This document shows positions 11,226 to 19,598 of a stretch of DNA of 64,000 nucleotides, piece after piece. The stretch lies in the NCBI GenBank assembly GCA_951640165.1, contig OX621240.1, positions 39,870,713 to 39,934,712 on the forward strand. Reading direction: 5' to 3'. The DNA is from Pseudoips prasinana (taxonomy: Eukaryota > Arthropoda > Insecta > Lepidoptera > Nolidae). The position numbers and the translations under genes were made by a program. The notes below the pieces were generated by a model. It saw only the letters and a list, made by a program, of their open reading frames with translations, did no database searches and was not told where the DNA came from. The stretch's first letter is position 1. Every line of letters begins with the position of its first letter.

Positions 11226-11825
11226 TACATTTCTCGCCATTTATGTAGCGTAAACGTACATTTTGTCGTCATTTATGATTTCTCATTTTGTAATTTAGAA
11301 TTTAATCTCGCCATTTATGTAAGCGTATAAGTACCTACTTTAATTTGAAATAAATAAAATTCTACATACCTGTATATCTTTCTTTAATGCCTTATAAATT
11401 TCACTGCAAACTTCTGGTATAAATCTAGATATAGTAGATCTTGAAACACGATACATGTGACTTAACTTCCTGTAATTGACACCAGATGATAGAAAATCTA
11501 GAGTTATTTCCAATTTTATTTTAGCCGGTATGGCTTCTCTCATATTAGTATTTAATTTTTGTATTTGTGGTCCCACTAGATTCAGTAAATTGTCAAAAAT
11601 ATTAGGTGTCATTCGCAAAATACTCTTGAATTCGCCGGAATCCTCAGATCGCAGTTCTTTTAAAAGTAATGCAGATGCTCCATGACTATGTCTTCTTAAG
11701 ATCCAGGGTCTTGTCCAAGTACGCTTTTCTTCTAGCAGAGCTAATATTTCATCTAGCGCATGTTGACACAACTTCCGAATTAACTTTCTTAGTAGAATTG
11801 CTTTTCTCTTACGCACACTGTTCAT
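9777..11825 (-). CDS. PIF/Harbinger DDE transposase (two exons)
   Basis: Exon 1 is 11825-11370 (152 codons), with donor CAG|GTATGT. Exon 2 is 10550-9777, with acceptor TTACAG. Both are phase 0, giving a 409-aa protein. Exon 1 carries a helix-turn-helix (YRKLSHMYRVSRSTISRFI). Exon 2 has the DDE nuclease: AVDGKH (first Asp), ILADAAFPL (second Asp) and RRTVENAFGILASRF (Glu). ALHNWLR follows. Length and motif order match intact Harbinger transposases and no stop interrupts it. It would cut the element out and insert it at TTA/TAA sites. The intron (10551-11369) contains the whole second exon of the MADF gene on the plus strand. Confidence 0.9.
10551..10586. promoter_or_regulatory. Back-to-back 3' splice sites on opposite strands
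   Basis: This 36-bp segment is the only part shared by both Harbinger introns between the facing exons. Plus-strand reading ends in TTTTTTATTTTCAG before the MADF exon 2. Minus-strand reading ends in AATATTGTTACAG before transposase exon 2. Both acceptors are predicted from sequence and both keep frame. Confidence 0.75.
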
Positions 11826-12017
11826 TTTTACGTATACGTGTTATCAGGTTAAGCACAACTCACTACTGACTTGACTAGCTTGAAATTTCCTAGCTTCGTG
11901 TAGACAGCACTAGCTTGGTTACAATCCAGGCTAGTAGGTAAGCTAGAAACCAAGCTAGTGACCCCTTACTAGCTTACTATACTAGCTTCAAAATACTAGC
12001 CTCGTGTCACCCGGGCT

Positions 12018-12020
12018 TTA
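12018..12020. repeat. TTA target duplication, right side of Harbinger
   Basis: It matches 8997-8999. Only one TTA is present at the corresponding point of the 3' LTR. Confidence 0.9.
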
Positions 12021-12212
12021 TAGCAAAAATATTTTAGATATACCTGTCTTCGATAAATTATTAAATATGATCTCCTTAAACGCATACCTCTTGTACTATG
12101 AGAAATGTAGATATAAGTAGGCTAAGTTTAATCCAAAATATACATTCGTACCATACAGTGTTTGGATAGTTTTACTCTGGGTTCTACAGCTACAGAACTC
12201 CCTGCCTTACGT

Positions 12213-12225
12213 TGGTGACCCCGAC
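12213..12225 (+). promoter_or_regulatory. Primer-binding site for tRNA-Trp
   Basis: TGGTGACCCCGAC lies one or two bases after the 5' LTR and is complementary to the 3' end of eukaryotic tRNA-Trp (GTCGGGGTCACCA). tRNA-Trp priming is known for the CsRn1 clade. Confidence 0.8.
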
Positions 12226-12239
12226 TGCCAGAATAAATC

Positions 12240-13139
12240 ATGGCAACAGAAAGCAACCCAGTCTCCGATCAAGAACTCTCCGGTGTGTCTACTCATCTCC
12301 GTATTCCACCTATATGGCGCGGTCGATTACGATTATGGTTCGCCCAGTTTGAAGCCATCGTTTCACCGCACAAAAAGAGCGACAAGGCGATGTATGAGCT
12401 TGTCATTGGACAGCTGGAACGGCAAGACATCGACGAGATCGCCGACATCATTCTACGGCCTCCCGACAGCAACAAGTATAATGCCATCAAGACCCGCCTC
12501 TTGCAAGTATACGAGGAATCGGAGCAGCGGCAAGTACAACGGTTACTCTCCGAGATGGAACTGGGAGAGATGAAGCCCTCACAACTTCTCCGGCGAATGA
12601 AAAGCCTTGCCGGCGAAAATATATCAGAATCGACGCTGCGTATTATGTGGACTAACCATCTTCCACAATCGATTCGCGCCGTCCTCGCCGTGAGTGTAAA
12701 TATTGCCCAAAAATCGGATCTCAACGACCTCGCATCAATGGCTGACAAGATTCTAGAAACTACCCACCCCGAAATCGCCGCCATTGCCAGTACTTCGCAG
12801 ACCGAGCCGAGTCGCTCCGGGCTTACATCGAGCGACTTACGCGCATTACATGAGAAGATTGACATGCTCACGAGTGAATTAGCGGAACTAAAAGCGCGAC
12901 ATCTGACGCGTGAAATAGAGGAGTTGAAATCACGGCGAGCCTATCAACCAAGACGATGTTGGAACCAACATCGTAGTAAATCAAGATCACTCAGTAATCA
13001 ACGTCATCCACGCAGTATTACGCCGCAGCGCCCCGATACACCAAACATATGTTATTACCACCGCAAGTTTGGTAAACAAGCTTACCGTTGCACGCGCCCG
13101 TGCAAGTTCCAAGATTCGACGCCCGCTTCGGAAAACTAA
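12240..13139 (+). CDS. gag: Gag of CsRn1-type retrotransposon
   Basis: A 299-aa structural protein starting at ATG 15 bp after the primer site. Residues about 20-160 resemble the Gag capsid region of this group (PPIWRGRLRLWFAQFEA, then DKAMYELVIGQL, then FLRRM-type LLRRMKSLAG). The C-terminus has C271-X2-H274-X9-C284-X3-C288, the CHCC zinc knuckle that marks CsRn1 Gags instead of CCHC. Gag coats the element RNA in cytoplasmic particles. Its end overlaps pol, which is in the -1 frame relative to gag. I see no classic slippery heptamer in the overlap. Confidence 0.9.
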   Translation: MATESNPVSDQELSGVSTHLRIPPIWRGRLRLWFAQFEAIVSPHKKSDKAMYELVIGQLERQDIDEIADIILRPPDSNKYNAIKTRLLQVYEESEQRQVQRLLSEMELGEMKPSQLLRRMKSLAGENISESTLRIMWTNHLPQSIRAVLAVSVNIAQKSDLNDLASMADKILETTHPEIAAIASTSQTEPSRSGLTSSDLRALHEKIDMLTSELAELKARHLTREIEELKSRRAYQPRRCWNQHRSKSRSLSNQRHPRSITPQRPDTPNICYYHRKFGKQAYRCTRPCKFQDSTPASEN

Positions 13140-16100
13140 CCGCCGCGTTGGCTGAGGCGGCAACCGACGCGAACCACGCATCACACCGTCTATTCGTGAC
13201 AGATAGAAATTCACGTCTATCTTTTCTCATCGACACTGGCGCAAACATATCCGTCGTACCGAGACAAAGAGGGATGAAGACAGCTCCGACATCATTTCAA
13301 TTGTACGCCGCTAACAACACTACAATACCTACATATGGAGAGAAAACCCTGGTGCTGGATCTGAAACTAAGAAGACCATACACCTGGAAGTTCGTCATCG
13401 CTGCAGTCACGAAACCCATCATCGGTGCAGATTTTTTGAAACACCACAACCTGCTAGTTGACATACGCGGACGTTGTCTTATTGATAAAGTCACGAATTT
13501 ATCTGTCAGAACATCAGTTTCATATTCCACCGAGCCAACCGTGAGAAGCATTGATGATCAACAACGCTTTCATCAAATCCTTGCCGAGTACCCGGACATC
13601 ATCCGACCGTCCTCAATGAAGCAAATACCTAAACATCGCGTCGAACATCACATCGAAACTACCGGCCCGCCGCTGCACAGTAGAACACGACCGTTACCGC
13701 CGCACCGCTACTGGGCCGCTAAGAAAGAATTCGAAACCATGATGCAGCAGGGCATATGCCGCCCAAGCAAAAGCCCTTGGTCAAGCCCGCTTCATGTCGT
13801 GCCCAAGAAAAATGGTGATATACGAGTGTGTGGCGACTACAGACGTCTCAACGCAGTGACCAAGCCCGACCGCTACCCTGTGCCTCGACTAAAGGACTTC
13901 ACGTACCTGCTACATGGCAAGAATATCTTTACGGTACTGGACCTGAACAGGGCTTACCAGCAGTTACCCGTGCACGAGCCTGACATTGAGAAAACCGCTA
14001 TCACCACTCCGTTCGGATTATTTGAATTTCCAAGGATGTGTCCAGGCCTGAAAGGAGCTGGTCAAACATTCCAACGATTCATACACCAAGTACTCAGCGG
14101 ACTCGAGTTTGTGTTCTCATTCGTCGATGACGTCATCATAGCTTCAGACAGCCTAGACACGGCGTATCAAGACCTACGGATCGTCCTACAACGACTAGAC
14201 GAATTCGGAATTACGATCAATCCATCAAAATGCGTATTTGCCCAAGAGAACGTGAAATTCCTCGGTTACGACGTGTCGAGTGAAGGAATCAAGCCGCCGT
14301 ACGAGAAAGTCAAGGTAATTGCGGATTACCCGAAACCGGAGAACATCGAAGAACTCCGACGGTTTCTCGGTATGGTCAACTTTTACCGTGACAACACACC
14401 GAACGCCGCTCTCATTCAAGCCCCACTCAACGCCTTCCTACACAACTCAAAGAGACGTGACAAATCAAAAATCAACTGGTCTACTGAAGCCCTGCAAGCA
14501 TTCGAAGCCTGTAAAGCTAGCATGCAGAACGCAACTTTACTCGCTCATCCATCACCATCCGTCGACCATCCGATGTCAATCATGTGCGATGCCTCAAACA
14601 AGTCTGCAGGCTCGGTACTTCAACAACGCATAAATAACAAATGGGTACCTCTCGGCTACTTCTCCAAGAAATTCTCCGACGCGCAACAACGATACAGTAC
14701 ATTCGATCGAGAGCTAACATCAATCTACATGGCAATAAAACATTTCAGAAAAATGTTCGAGGGAAGAGAACTCACTATCTACACGGACCACAAACCACTG
14801 ACTTACGCAATTCTCAAGCCGCCATCGGACAATGACACACAACGCCGAGCCCGCCAACTGTCATTCATAAGCGAATTTACTACGGACATACGTCACGTGA
14901 GCGGTATAAACAACGCAGTTGCCGATGCCCTGTCGAGAATTGAGGCGATAGAAATACCTACTTCGATCGACTATACGCAGCTAGCGGCCGCTCAACAAAA
15001 AGATATGTCACTACCCGAACTGCTCAAACAAACGAACATCGCACTTAAAAGTATCGCTATACCTACGACAAACCAACGAGTCTACTGCGAAGTATCTACG
15101 AGCAACATACGCCCGTATATAACAGCTGATTTGCGACGAGCCGCGTTCAACGCTGTACATAACGTGAGTCATCCCGGTATCCGTACAACGCGAAAACTCA
15201 TACAAGAAAGGTTCTTCTGGCCTTCGATGAACACGGACATCGGACGTTGGGCTAAAGGATGTACTGCGTGTCAACAATCCAAAGTACAACGACATACCTA
15301 CAGCAATATCGCATCGTTGCCGCAAAGCACACGATTCCAATGCCTACACATAGATATAGTTGGCCCGCTACCACCATCGGCGAACGGACATCGGTACCTA
15401 GTTACCATGATAGATCGCGCGACTCGCTGGCCCGAAGCTATCCCCATACAAGAAATATCGGCTGAGACAGTAGCGAAGACCGTCTACGAAGCATGGATAA
15501 CACGGTTCGGTTCACCCGTCACCATAACAACAGACCAAGGAAGACAATTTGAGAGTCTGTTGTTTCTCGAATTAACGCGTTTGGTCGGTGCCGAGAAAGC
15601 CCGTACTACTGCCTATCACCCGCAGAGTAACGGGATTATAGAACGGTGGCACCGCTCGCTGAAAGCTGCACTGATGGCAAGGCTACCAACATGTAGCAAG
15701 TGGTTCGAGGAACTACCTACAGTACTCATGGGACTTCGTGCCGCCACCCGCATGGACACAAACACAAGCGCAGCGCAGCTGACCTACGGGCAAGCATTAC
15801 GCTTGCCAGGAGATTTTCTCACACCATCACCTGCAAGTACGAAGATGGACTATACGTACGTCGACAAACTACACCGCGTTATCACTCAGCTGACACCAGC
15901 CTACGTACCGCATAGCAACAACAAAAACATTTTTGTGCACCGAGATCTCCGTACCTGTGAATCCGTATTTCTACGTATTGATGCCGTACGTAAACCGCTG
16001 CAACGTCCCTACGAGGGGCCGTATCCAGTTCTGGAGAGAAGCGAGAAATACTTTAAGATTAGATTACCGACTCGTACTATCAACGTATCCATCGATCGCT

Positions 16101-16282
16101 TGAAGCCGGCGTATATTCTGAGTACTGAGCAAAATACTGATGTCAGCGACGGTGCACCTACCACGGATATCCCTTCTACACCTGCAGCGGCAACGTTAAC
16201 ATCCCAAGATCAGCACTACAGGACGAGATCCGGCAGAGCTGTCAAGCCTCCAGTACGCTTCGCTAAGGGGGGACCACTGTAG
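13088..16282 (+). CDS. pol: Pol (protease, RT, RNase H, integrase) of CsRn1-type retrotransposon
   Basis: About 1,064 codons, open throughout. The first codon here is TTG, so it is probably made by frameshifting from gag. Domains in order: aspartic protease (LIDTGAN, Asp at 49); RT from about 190, with FVDD at 345-348; RNase H (TIYTDHKPL); integrase HHCC zinc region (HNVSHPGIRTTRK...CTACQQSK); catalytic D-D-E (LHIDIVGPL, ITTDQGRQF, YHPQSNGIIERWHR). A chromatin-independent C-terminal tail follows. Odd details: FPRMCPGLKGAGQTF replaces the usual RMPFGL-type stretch, and FVDD replaces Y-x-DD. The polypurine tract at 16265-16277 overlaps its last codons. Confidence 0.92.
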   Translation: MHAPVQVPRFDARFGKLTAALAEAATDANHASHRLFVTDRNSRLSFLIDTGANISVVPRQRGMKTAPTSFQLYAANNTTIPTYGEKTLVLDLKLRRPYTWKFVIAAVTKPIIGADFLKHHNLLVDIRGRCLIDKVTNLSVRTSVSYSTEPTVRSIDDQQRFHQILAEYPDIIRPSSMKQIPKHRVEHHIETTGPPLHSRTRPLPPHRYWAAKKEFETMMQQGICRPSKSPWSSPLHVVPKKNGDIRVCGDYRRLNAVTKPDRYPVPRLKDFTYLLHGKNIFTVLDLNRAYQQLPVHEPDIEKTAITTPFGLFEFPRMCPGLKGAGQTFQRFIHQVLSGLEFVFSFVDDVIIASDSLDTAYQDLRIVLQRLDEFGITINPSKCVFAQENVKFLGYDVSSEGIKPPYEKVKVIADYPKPENIEELRRFLGMVNFYRDNTPNAALIQAPLNAFLHNSKRRDKSKINWSTEALQAFEACKASMQNATLLAHPSPSVDHPMSIMCDASNKSAGSVLQQRINNKWVPLGYFSKKFSDAQQRYSTFDRELTSIYMAIKHFRKMFEGRELTIYTDHKPLTYAILKPPSDNDTQRRARQLSFISEFTTDIRHVSGINNAVADALSRIEAIEIPTSIDYTQLAAAQQKDMSLPELLKQTNIALKSIAIPTTNQRVYCEVSTSNIRPYITADLRRAAFNAVHNVSHPGIRTTRKLIQERFFWPSMNTDIGRWAKGCTACQQSKVQRHTYSNIASLPQSTRFQCLHIDIVGPLPPSANGHRYLVTMIDRATRWPEAIPIQEISAETVAKTVYEAWITRFGSPVTITTDQGRQFESLLFLELTRLVGAEKARTTAYHPQSNGIIERWHRSLKAALMARLPTCSKWFEELPTVLMGLRAATRMDTNTSAAQLTYGQALRLPGDFLTPSPASTKMDYTYVDKLHRVITQLTPAYVPHSNNKNIFVHRDLRTCESVFLRIDAVRKPLQRPYEGPYPVLERSEKYFKIRLPTRTINVSIDRLKPAYILSTEQNTDVSDGAPTTDIPSTPAAATLTSQDQHYRTRSGRAVKPPVRFAKGGPL
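16265..16277 (+). promoter_or_regulatory. Polypurine tract of CsRn1-type element
   Basis: AAGGGGGGACCAC directly precedes the 3' LTR and would prime plus-strand DNA synthesis. It overlaps the pol stop region. Confidence 0.75.
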
Positions 16283-16562
16283 CTGCAATACATAATATGT
16301 GAAAGCATAGACGTCCGAACACCGCGGTGCCGACCGGGAACTGACACTGAGTTCATGCCACATGTTTTTATATGAGGCGCACGCGCTGTACCGCGCGGGC
16401 CTTGCCCGCGTTATAGCAAAAATATTTTAGATATACCTGTCTTCGATAAATTATTAAATATGATCTCCTTAAACGCATACCTCTTGTACTATGAGAAATG
16501 TAGATATAAGTAGGCTAAGTTTAATCCAAAATATACATTCGTACCATACAGTGTTTGGATAG

Positions 16563-16713
16563 TGTTATATCTTTATAAAAAGACTGTTCATTATGTAAAC
16601 ATTTATTTACAATACGGAAAACAATTATTGAATGACAGACGTGTCAATTGGAAACCTTTTACTCTCTCACCATAGAGGTATTAAATACCATGGAGGTATG
16701 TAGGTATGCAACA
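16563..16713 (-). repeat. 3' LTR of mag-like element (151 bp)
   Basis: On the plus strand it runs TGTTATATC...ATGCAACA and matches 20886-21036 base for base by eye. It is the downstream LTR in the element's own orientation. Confidence 0.92.
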
Positions 16714-16790
16714 GGTCTCCACCCTAAAAATGTCCTCACGGCTCTTGCCTGTGCTAGCGCTGGGCATCCGTCTCCACCCTAAAATGTCTT
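16714..16790 (-). repeat. Duplicated polypurine region with captured pol snippet
   Basis: In the 77 bp between the pol stop and the 3' LTR, the purine tract (minus strand TTTTAGGGTGGAGAC) occurs twice, at about 16715-16730 and 16770-16785. Between them 16732-16765 repeats pol sequence from 17041-17100, including an exact 25-base match (16741-16765 to 17076-17100), with about 26 bases of pol left out. Confidence 0.8.
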
Positions 16791-19598
16791 TTAGTCCGCT
16801 TCTATGGTGGTCCACATCATCTGGTCGACATGCCGCTTGTATGTTTCCCCGTCGTCTGTTTCTACCAAATAGTGAACCTGCCCCAGCACTCGCAATACCG
16901 TTCCGAATTCCCATTTCCTCATTGGCTTATAACTTCGCACCTGTACTCTTTGGCCCGGAGAGAATATTCTCGTCTGTGGATGTTGAGGAGCACTTCGCCT
17001 ATTATTGGTTAGTGTACCCTTAAATTGCACGTGTAAAGAAGTCCTCACGTCTCTACCAAACATGAGCTCATATGGGCTCTTGCCTGTGCTAGCGCTGGGC
17101 GTCCGTCTCAACTGCTCCTTGATCCCCAGTAGCTTATCTTGTATTGAACTAGAGTCAGGAATCGCAGTCTTCAACGCTCTTTTTACTGTCTGGACTGAGC
17201 GTTCCGCTTGGCCATTTGTAGCCGGATGATAAGGTGCCGAGGTTTTGTGTACGATCCCGTTATTTTTCAGAAATGTTTCAAATTCTGTCGATACAAATTG
17301 TCTCCCATTATCAGAAACAATTATCTCAGGATATCCAAATATTACGAATAACTCTTTCAATCTCGCGATACACCATGAACTTGTTGTTATCTTCGTAGGT
17401 AAGATGTCTACCCATTTCGAAAACGCGTCTACAATGATGAACATCATTTGACCTTGCACAGGGCCCGCGAAGTCAATGTGAAGTCGCTGCCAAGGGACCG
17501 CAGGCATTTCCCAGGGATGGTGTGGTGCTTGTGCCGGCTGATTCTGCTTCAGTCTACATTCACGGCATCCTCTGACTAATGCCTCGATTTCTTTGTCGAT
17601 GTTTCTCCAGTAAACGAAACCTCTTGCTAAGAGTTTCATTTTTACTATTCCTAGGTGTCCTGTGTGTATGTCTTCTAGTACTCTCTGTCTCAAAGCGTTT
17701 GGAATCATGACTCTCGTGCCTTTTAAGATGCATCCATCCTGTAACGTCAGCTCGTTGTCATTATACCCGTGTCGCATCACACTCTTTCCCGATTGTAGAG
17801 CTTGTAATAAGTTTTCGAATTCAGTGTCTCTTTGAGTTTCTAAAGCGATCTTTTGCCTGTCAATTGCTATGGTGTTAATTTGCTGCAGCTGATATGCACA
17901 ATGAACATCAATAATATTTTTGGCAATTTTGTCTACTGGAAATCTGGATAGATAGTCTGCATTAGCGTTATTTTCCGATGTCCTGTACTCTATACTATAA
18001 TCAAAACCAGATAAAAAGTGTGCGTAGTGGAATAGTCTCATCGTACTCATCGCAGGTAATGTTTTATGTGGGTTGAAAATTGTTGTCAAAGGTTTGTGGT
18101 CCGTGATTAATATAAACTTTCTACCATAGCAGTAATGGAAAAATTTTTTTAGACCCCAGAAAATTGACGTCGCTTCCTTATCAATTTGGCTGTATTTTCT
18201 TTCACTGGTCGTGAGCGAGCGCGATGCAAAAGCGATGGGTCTATCTGAGCCATCGGCAAGCCGGTGTGAGAGCACGGCACCGAGCCCATTGCATGAAGCG
18301 TCTGTGGCAAGCACTAATGGCTTGTTCGGGTCAAAATGGACCAGAACCCTTTCACTGAGAATTTCTTGTTTGACTTTTTTAAAAGCTTCTTCACAATTCA
18401 ATGACCAGAAAAATTGTGTGTTTTTCTTTAGTAAGTTGTTAAGTGGACTTGAGATAGATGCGAGATTTGGAATAAATTTATTGTAATAATTGGCCATACC
18501 CAAAAATGTACGTAATTCGTTAATATTATTTGGACGATTCGCCTCCAGTATCGCTTTCACCTTATCTTTGGTTTTGTGAAGGCCGTCTTTATCAATTGTG
18601 TGGCCCAGGTATTGGATACTTTGTTGAATAAAGTGGCATTTGTCTTTGTTCAGCTTCAAATTGTTTTCTTTCAGTTTTTGTAAAACTAATCGAAGGCGAT
18701 TAAACAATTGTCCTTCAGATGACCCCTGTATGATAATGTCATCGAAAAAACATTTAACTCCAGTGATGCCCTGTAGTATTCTGTCCATGAATTTCTGCCA
18801 CAAGTTAGGTGCCACCTTGATGCCGAACATGAGACGGTTGACTCTATAAGTCCCCTTATGCGTGCTCAGTGTCTGCATTATGGCACTCTGTTCGTCCATT
18901 AGCATATGTAGGTAAGCTTGGCTAATGTCTAAAGTACAGAATACTTTTCCTCCGTTCATTTCTACCAGGATGTCTTCAATTATAGGAATCGGGTATTGTT
19001 CGTCAATACAAACTTTGTTGAGAGTGACCTTGTAATCGGCGCATAGCCGGATGCTCCCGTTCGGCTTTACTATCGGCACCACCGGTGTTCCCCACTCGGA
19101 ATTATCTGTTTTTGTAATGACTCCTTGTTGACATAACCGATCTATTTCTTCGTCTACTTTTTCCTTCAGAGCGTAGGGTATCCGTCTTGGCTTAACAAAC
19201 ATTGGTGTTGTGTTCTCTTTTAAGGCTATGTGTCCTAAATAGTTAGGGATGCAGCCTAGCGTACCATCAAACACACAAGCGTATTCCTCTAACAGGTTGT
19301 CCAGCTGTGAATGTGTGTTTTCCTTAATAGTATTGATATCAGCCAGATTCAGTTTTATTGAACGTATCCATGCTCGACCGAATATTGGATCTACATCTTG
19401 TTTAATTATGTATAGTTTTCCATTGAACGATTGATTTTTGTATTTGCAATTGACGTAAACAACACCTAGGGGTTTGATAATTTCTCCAGTGTAAGTCCGC
19501 ATCGTGACATCAGTTTTGAATATTTTACGTCCTGTGTTAAGATTCCTGAAATCTTTTACTGACATTGACGATAGGGCTGCTCCCGTGTCGATTTCCAT
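16791..19598 (-). CDS. pol: Pol of mag-like retrotransposon
   Basis: 935 codons from an internal ATG; the frame is probably entered from gag. Protease IDTGAA lies at residues 3-8. RT follows with LCADYKVTLNK, LDISQAYLHM, FGIKVAPNLWQKFMD and CFFDDIII (catalytic DD). RNase H shows ATDASCNGLGAVLS and ITDHKPL. The integrase zinc region is HTGHLGIVKMK...CRECR, and the DDE is LHIDFAG, VSDNGRQF and YHPATNGQAERSVQ. No stop or frameshift is seen. The frame differs from gag by +1 (equivalently -2) with 62 bases of overlap, which is less usual than -1. Confidence 0.93.
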   Translation of the reverse strand: MEIDTGAALSSMSVKDFRNLNTGRKIFKTDVTMRTYTGEIIKPLGVVYVNCKYKNQSFNGKLYIIKQDVDPIFGRAWIRSIKLNLADINTIKENTHSQLDNLLEEYACVFDGTLGCIPNYLGHIALKENTTPMFVKPRRIPYALKEKVDEEIDRLCQQGVITKTDNSEWGTPVVPIVKPNGSIRLCADYKVTLNKVCIDEQYPIPIIEDILVEMNGGKVFCTLDISQAYLHMLMDEQSAIMQTLSTHKGTYRVNRLMFGIKVAPNLWQKFMDRILQGITGVKCFFDDIIIQGSSEGQLFNRLRLVLQKLKENNLKLNKDKCHFIQQSIQYLGHTIDKDGLHKTKDKVKAILEANRPNNINELRTFLGMANYYNKFIPNLASISSPLNNLLKKNTQFFWSLNCEEAFKKVKQEILSERVLVHFDPNKPLVLATDASCNGLGAVLSHRLADGSDRPIAFASRSLTTSERKYSQIDKEATSIFWGLKKFFHYCYGRKFILITDHKPLTTIFNPHKTLPAMSTMRLFHYAHFLSGFDYSIEYRTSENNANADYLSRFPVDKIAKNIIDVHCAYQLQQINTIAIDRQKIALETQRDTEFENLLQALQSGKSVMRHGYNDNELTLQDGCILKGTRVMIPNALRQRVLEDIHTGHLGIVKMKLLARGFVYWRNIDKEIEALVRGCRECRLKQNQPAQAPHHPWEMPAVPWQRLHIDFAGPVQGQMMFIIVDAFSKWVDILPTKITTSSWCIARLKELFVIFGYPEIIVSDNGRQFVSTEFETFLKNNGIVHKTSAPYHPATNGQAERSVQTVKRALKTAIPDSSSIQDKLLGIKEQLRRTPSASTGKSPYELMFGRDVRTSLHVQFKGTLTNNRRSAPQHPQTRIFSPGQRVQVRSYKPMRKWEFGTVLRVLGQVHYLVETDDGETYKRHVDQMMWTTIEAD

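Larger units (their letters stand above)
9000..12017. mobile_element. PIF/Harbinger DNA transposon, apparently complete
   Basis: Terminal inverted repeats start AGCCCGGGTGACACGAG and are perfect at both ends. They are flanked by a TTA target duplication (8997-8999 and 12018-12020), the standard Harbinger signature. The uninterrupted target CGCGTTATAGC is visible in the 3' LTR at 16407-16417. The element is 3,018 bp and encodes a DDE transposase on the minus strand and a MADF/BESS protein on the plus strand, both intact once spliced. Subterminal regions are packed with AAGCTAGT-type motifs in both orientations. Confidence 0.95.
8864..12211 (+). repeat. 5' LTR (327 bp) split by the Harbinger insertion
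   Basis: LTR sequence occupies 8864-8999 and 12021-12211. The inserted transposon and one TTA duplicate lie between. The last base is G here and A in the 3' LTR. Confidence 0.9.

Noticed and set aside
12293..12871. Minus-strand frame across the CsRn1 gag
   Set aside because: It is a shadow of the gag frame without any domain of its own.
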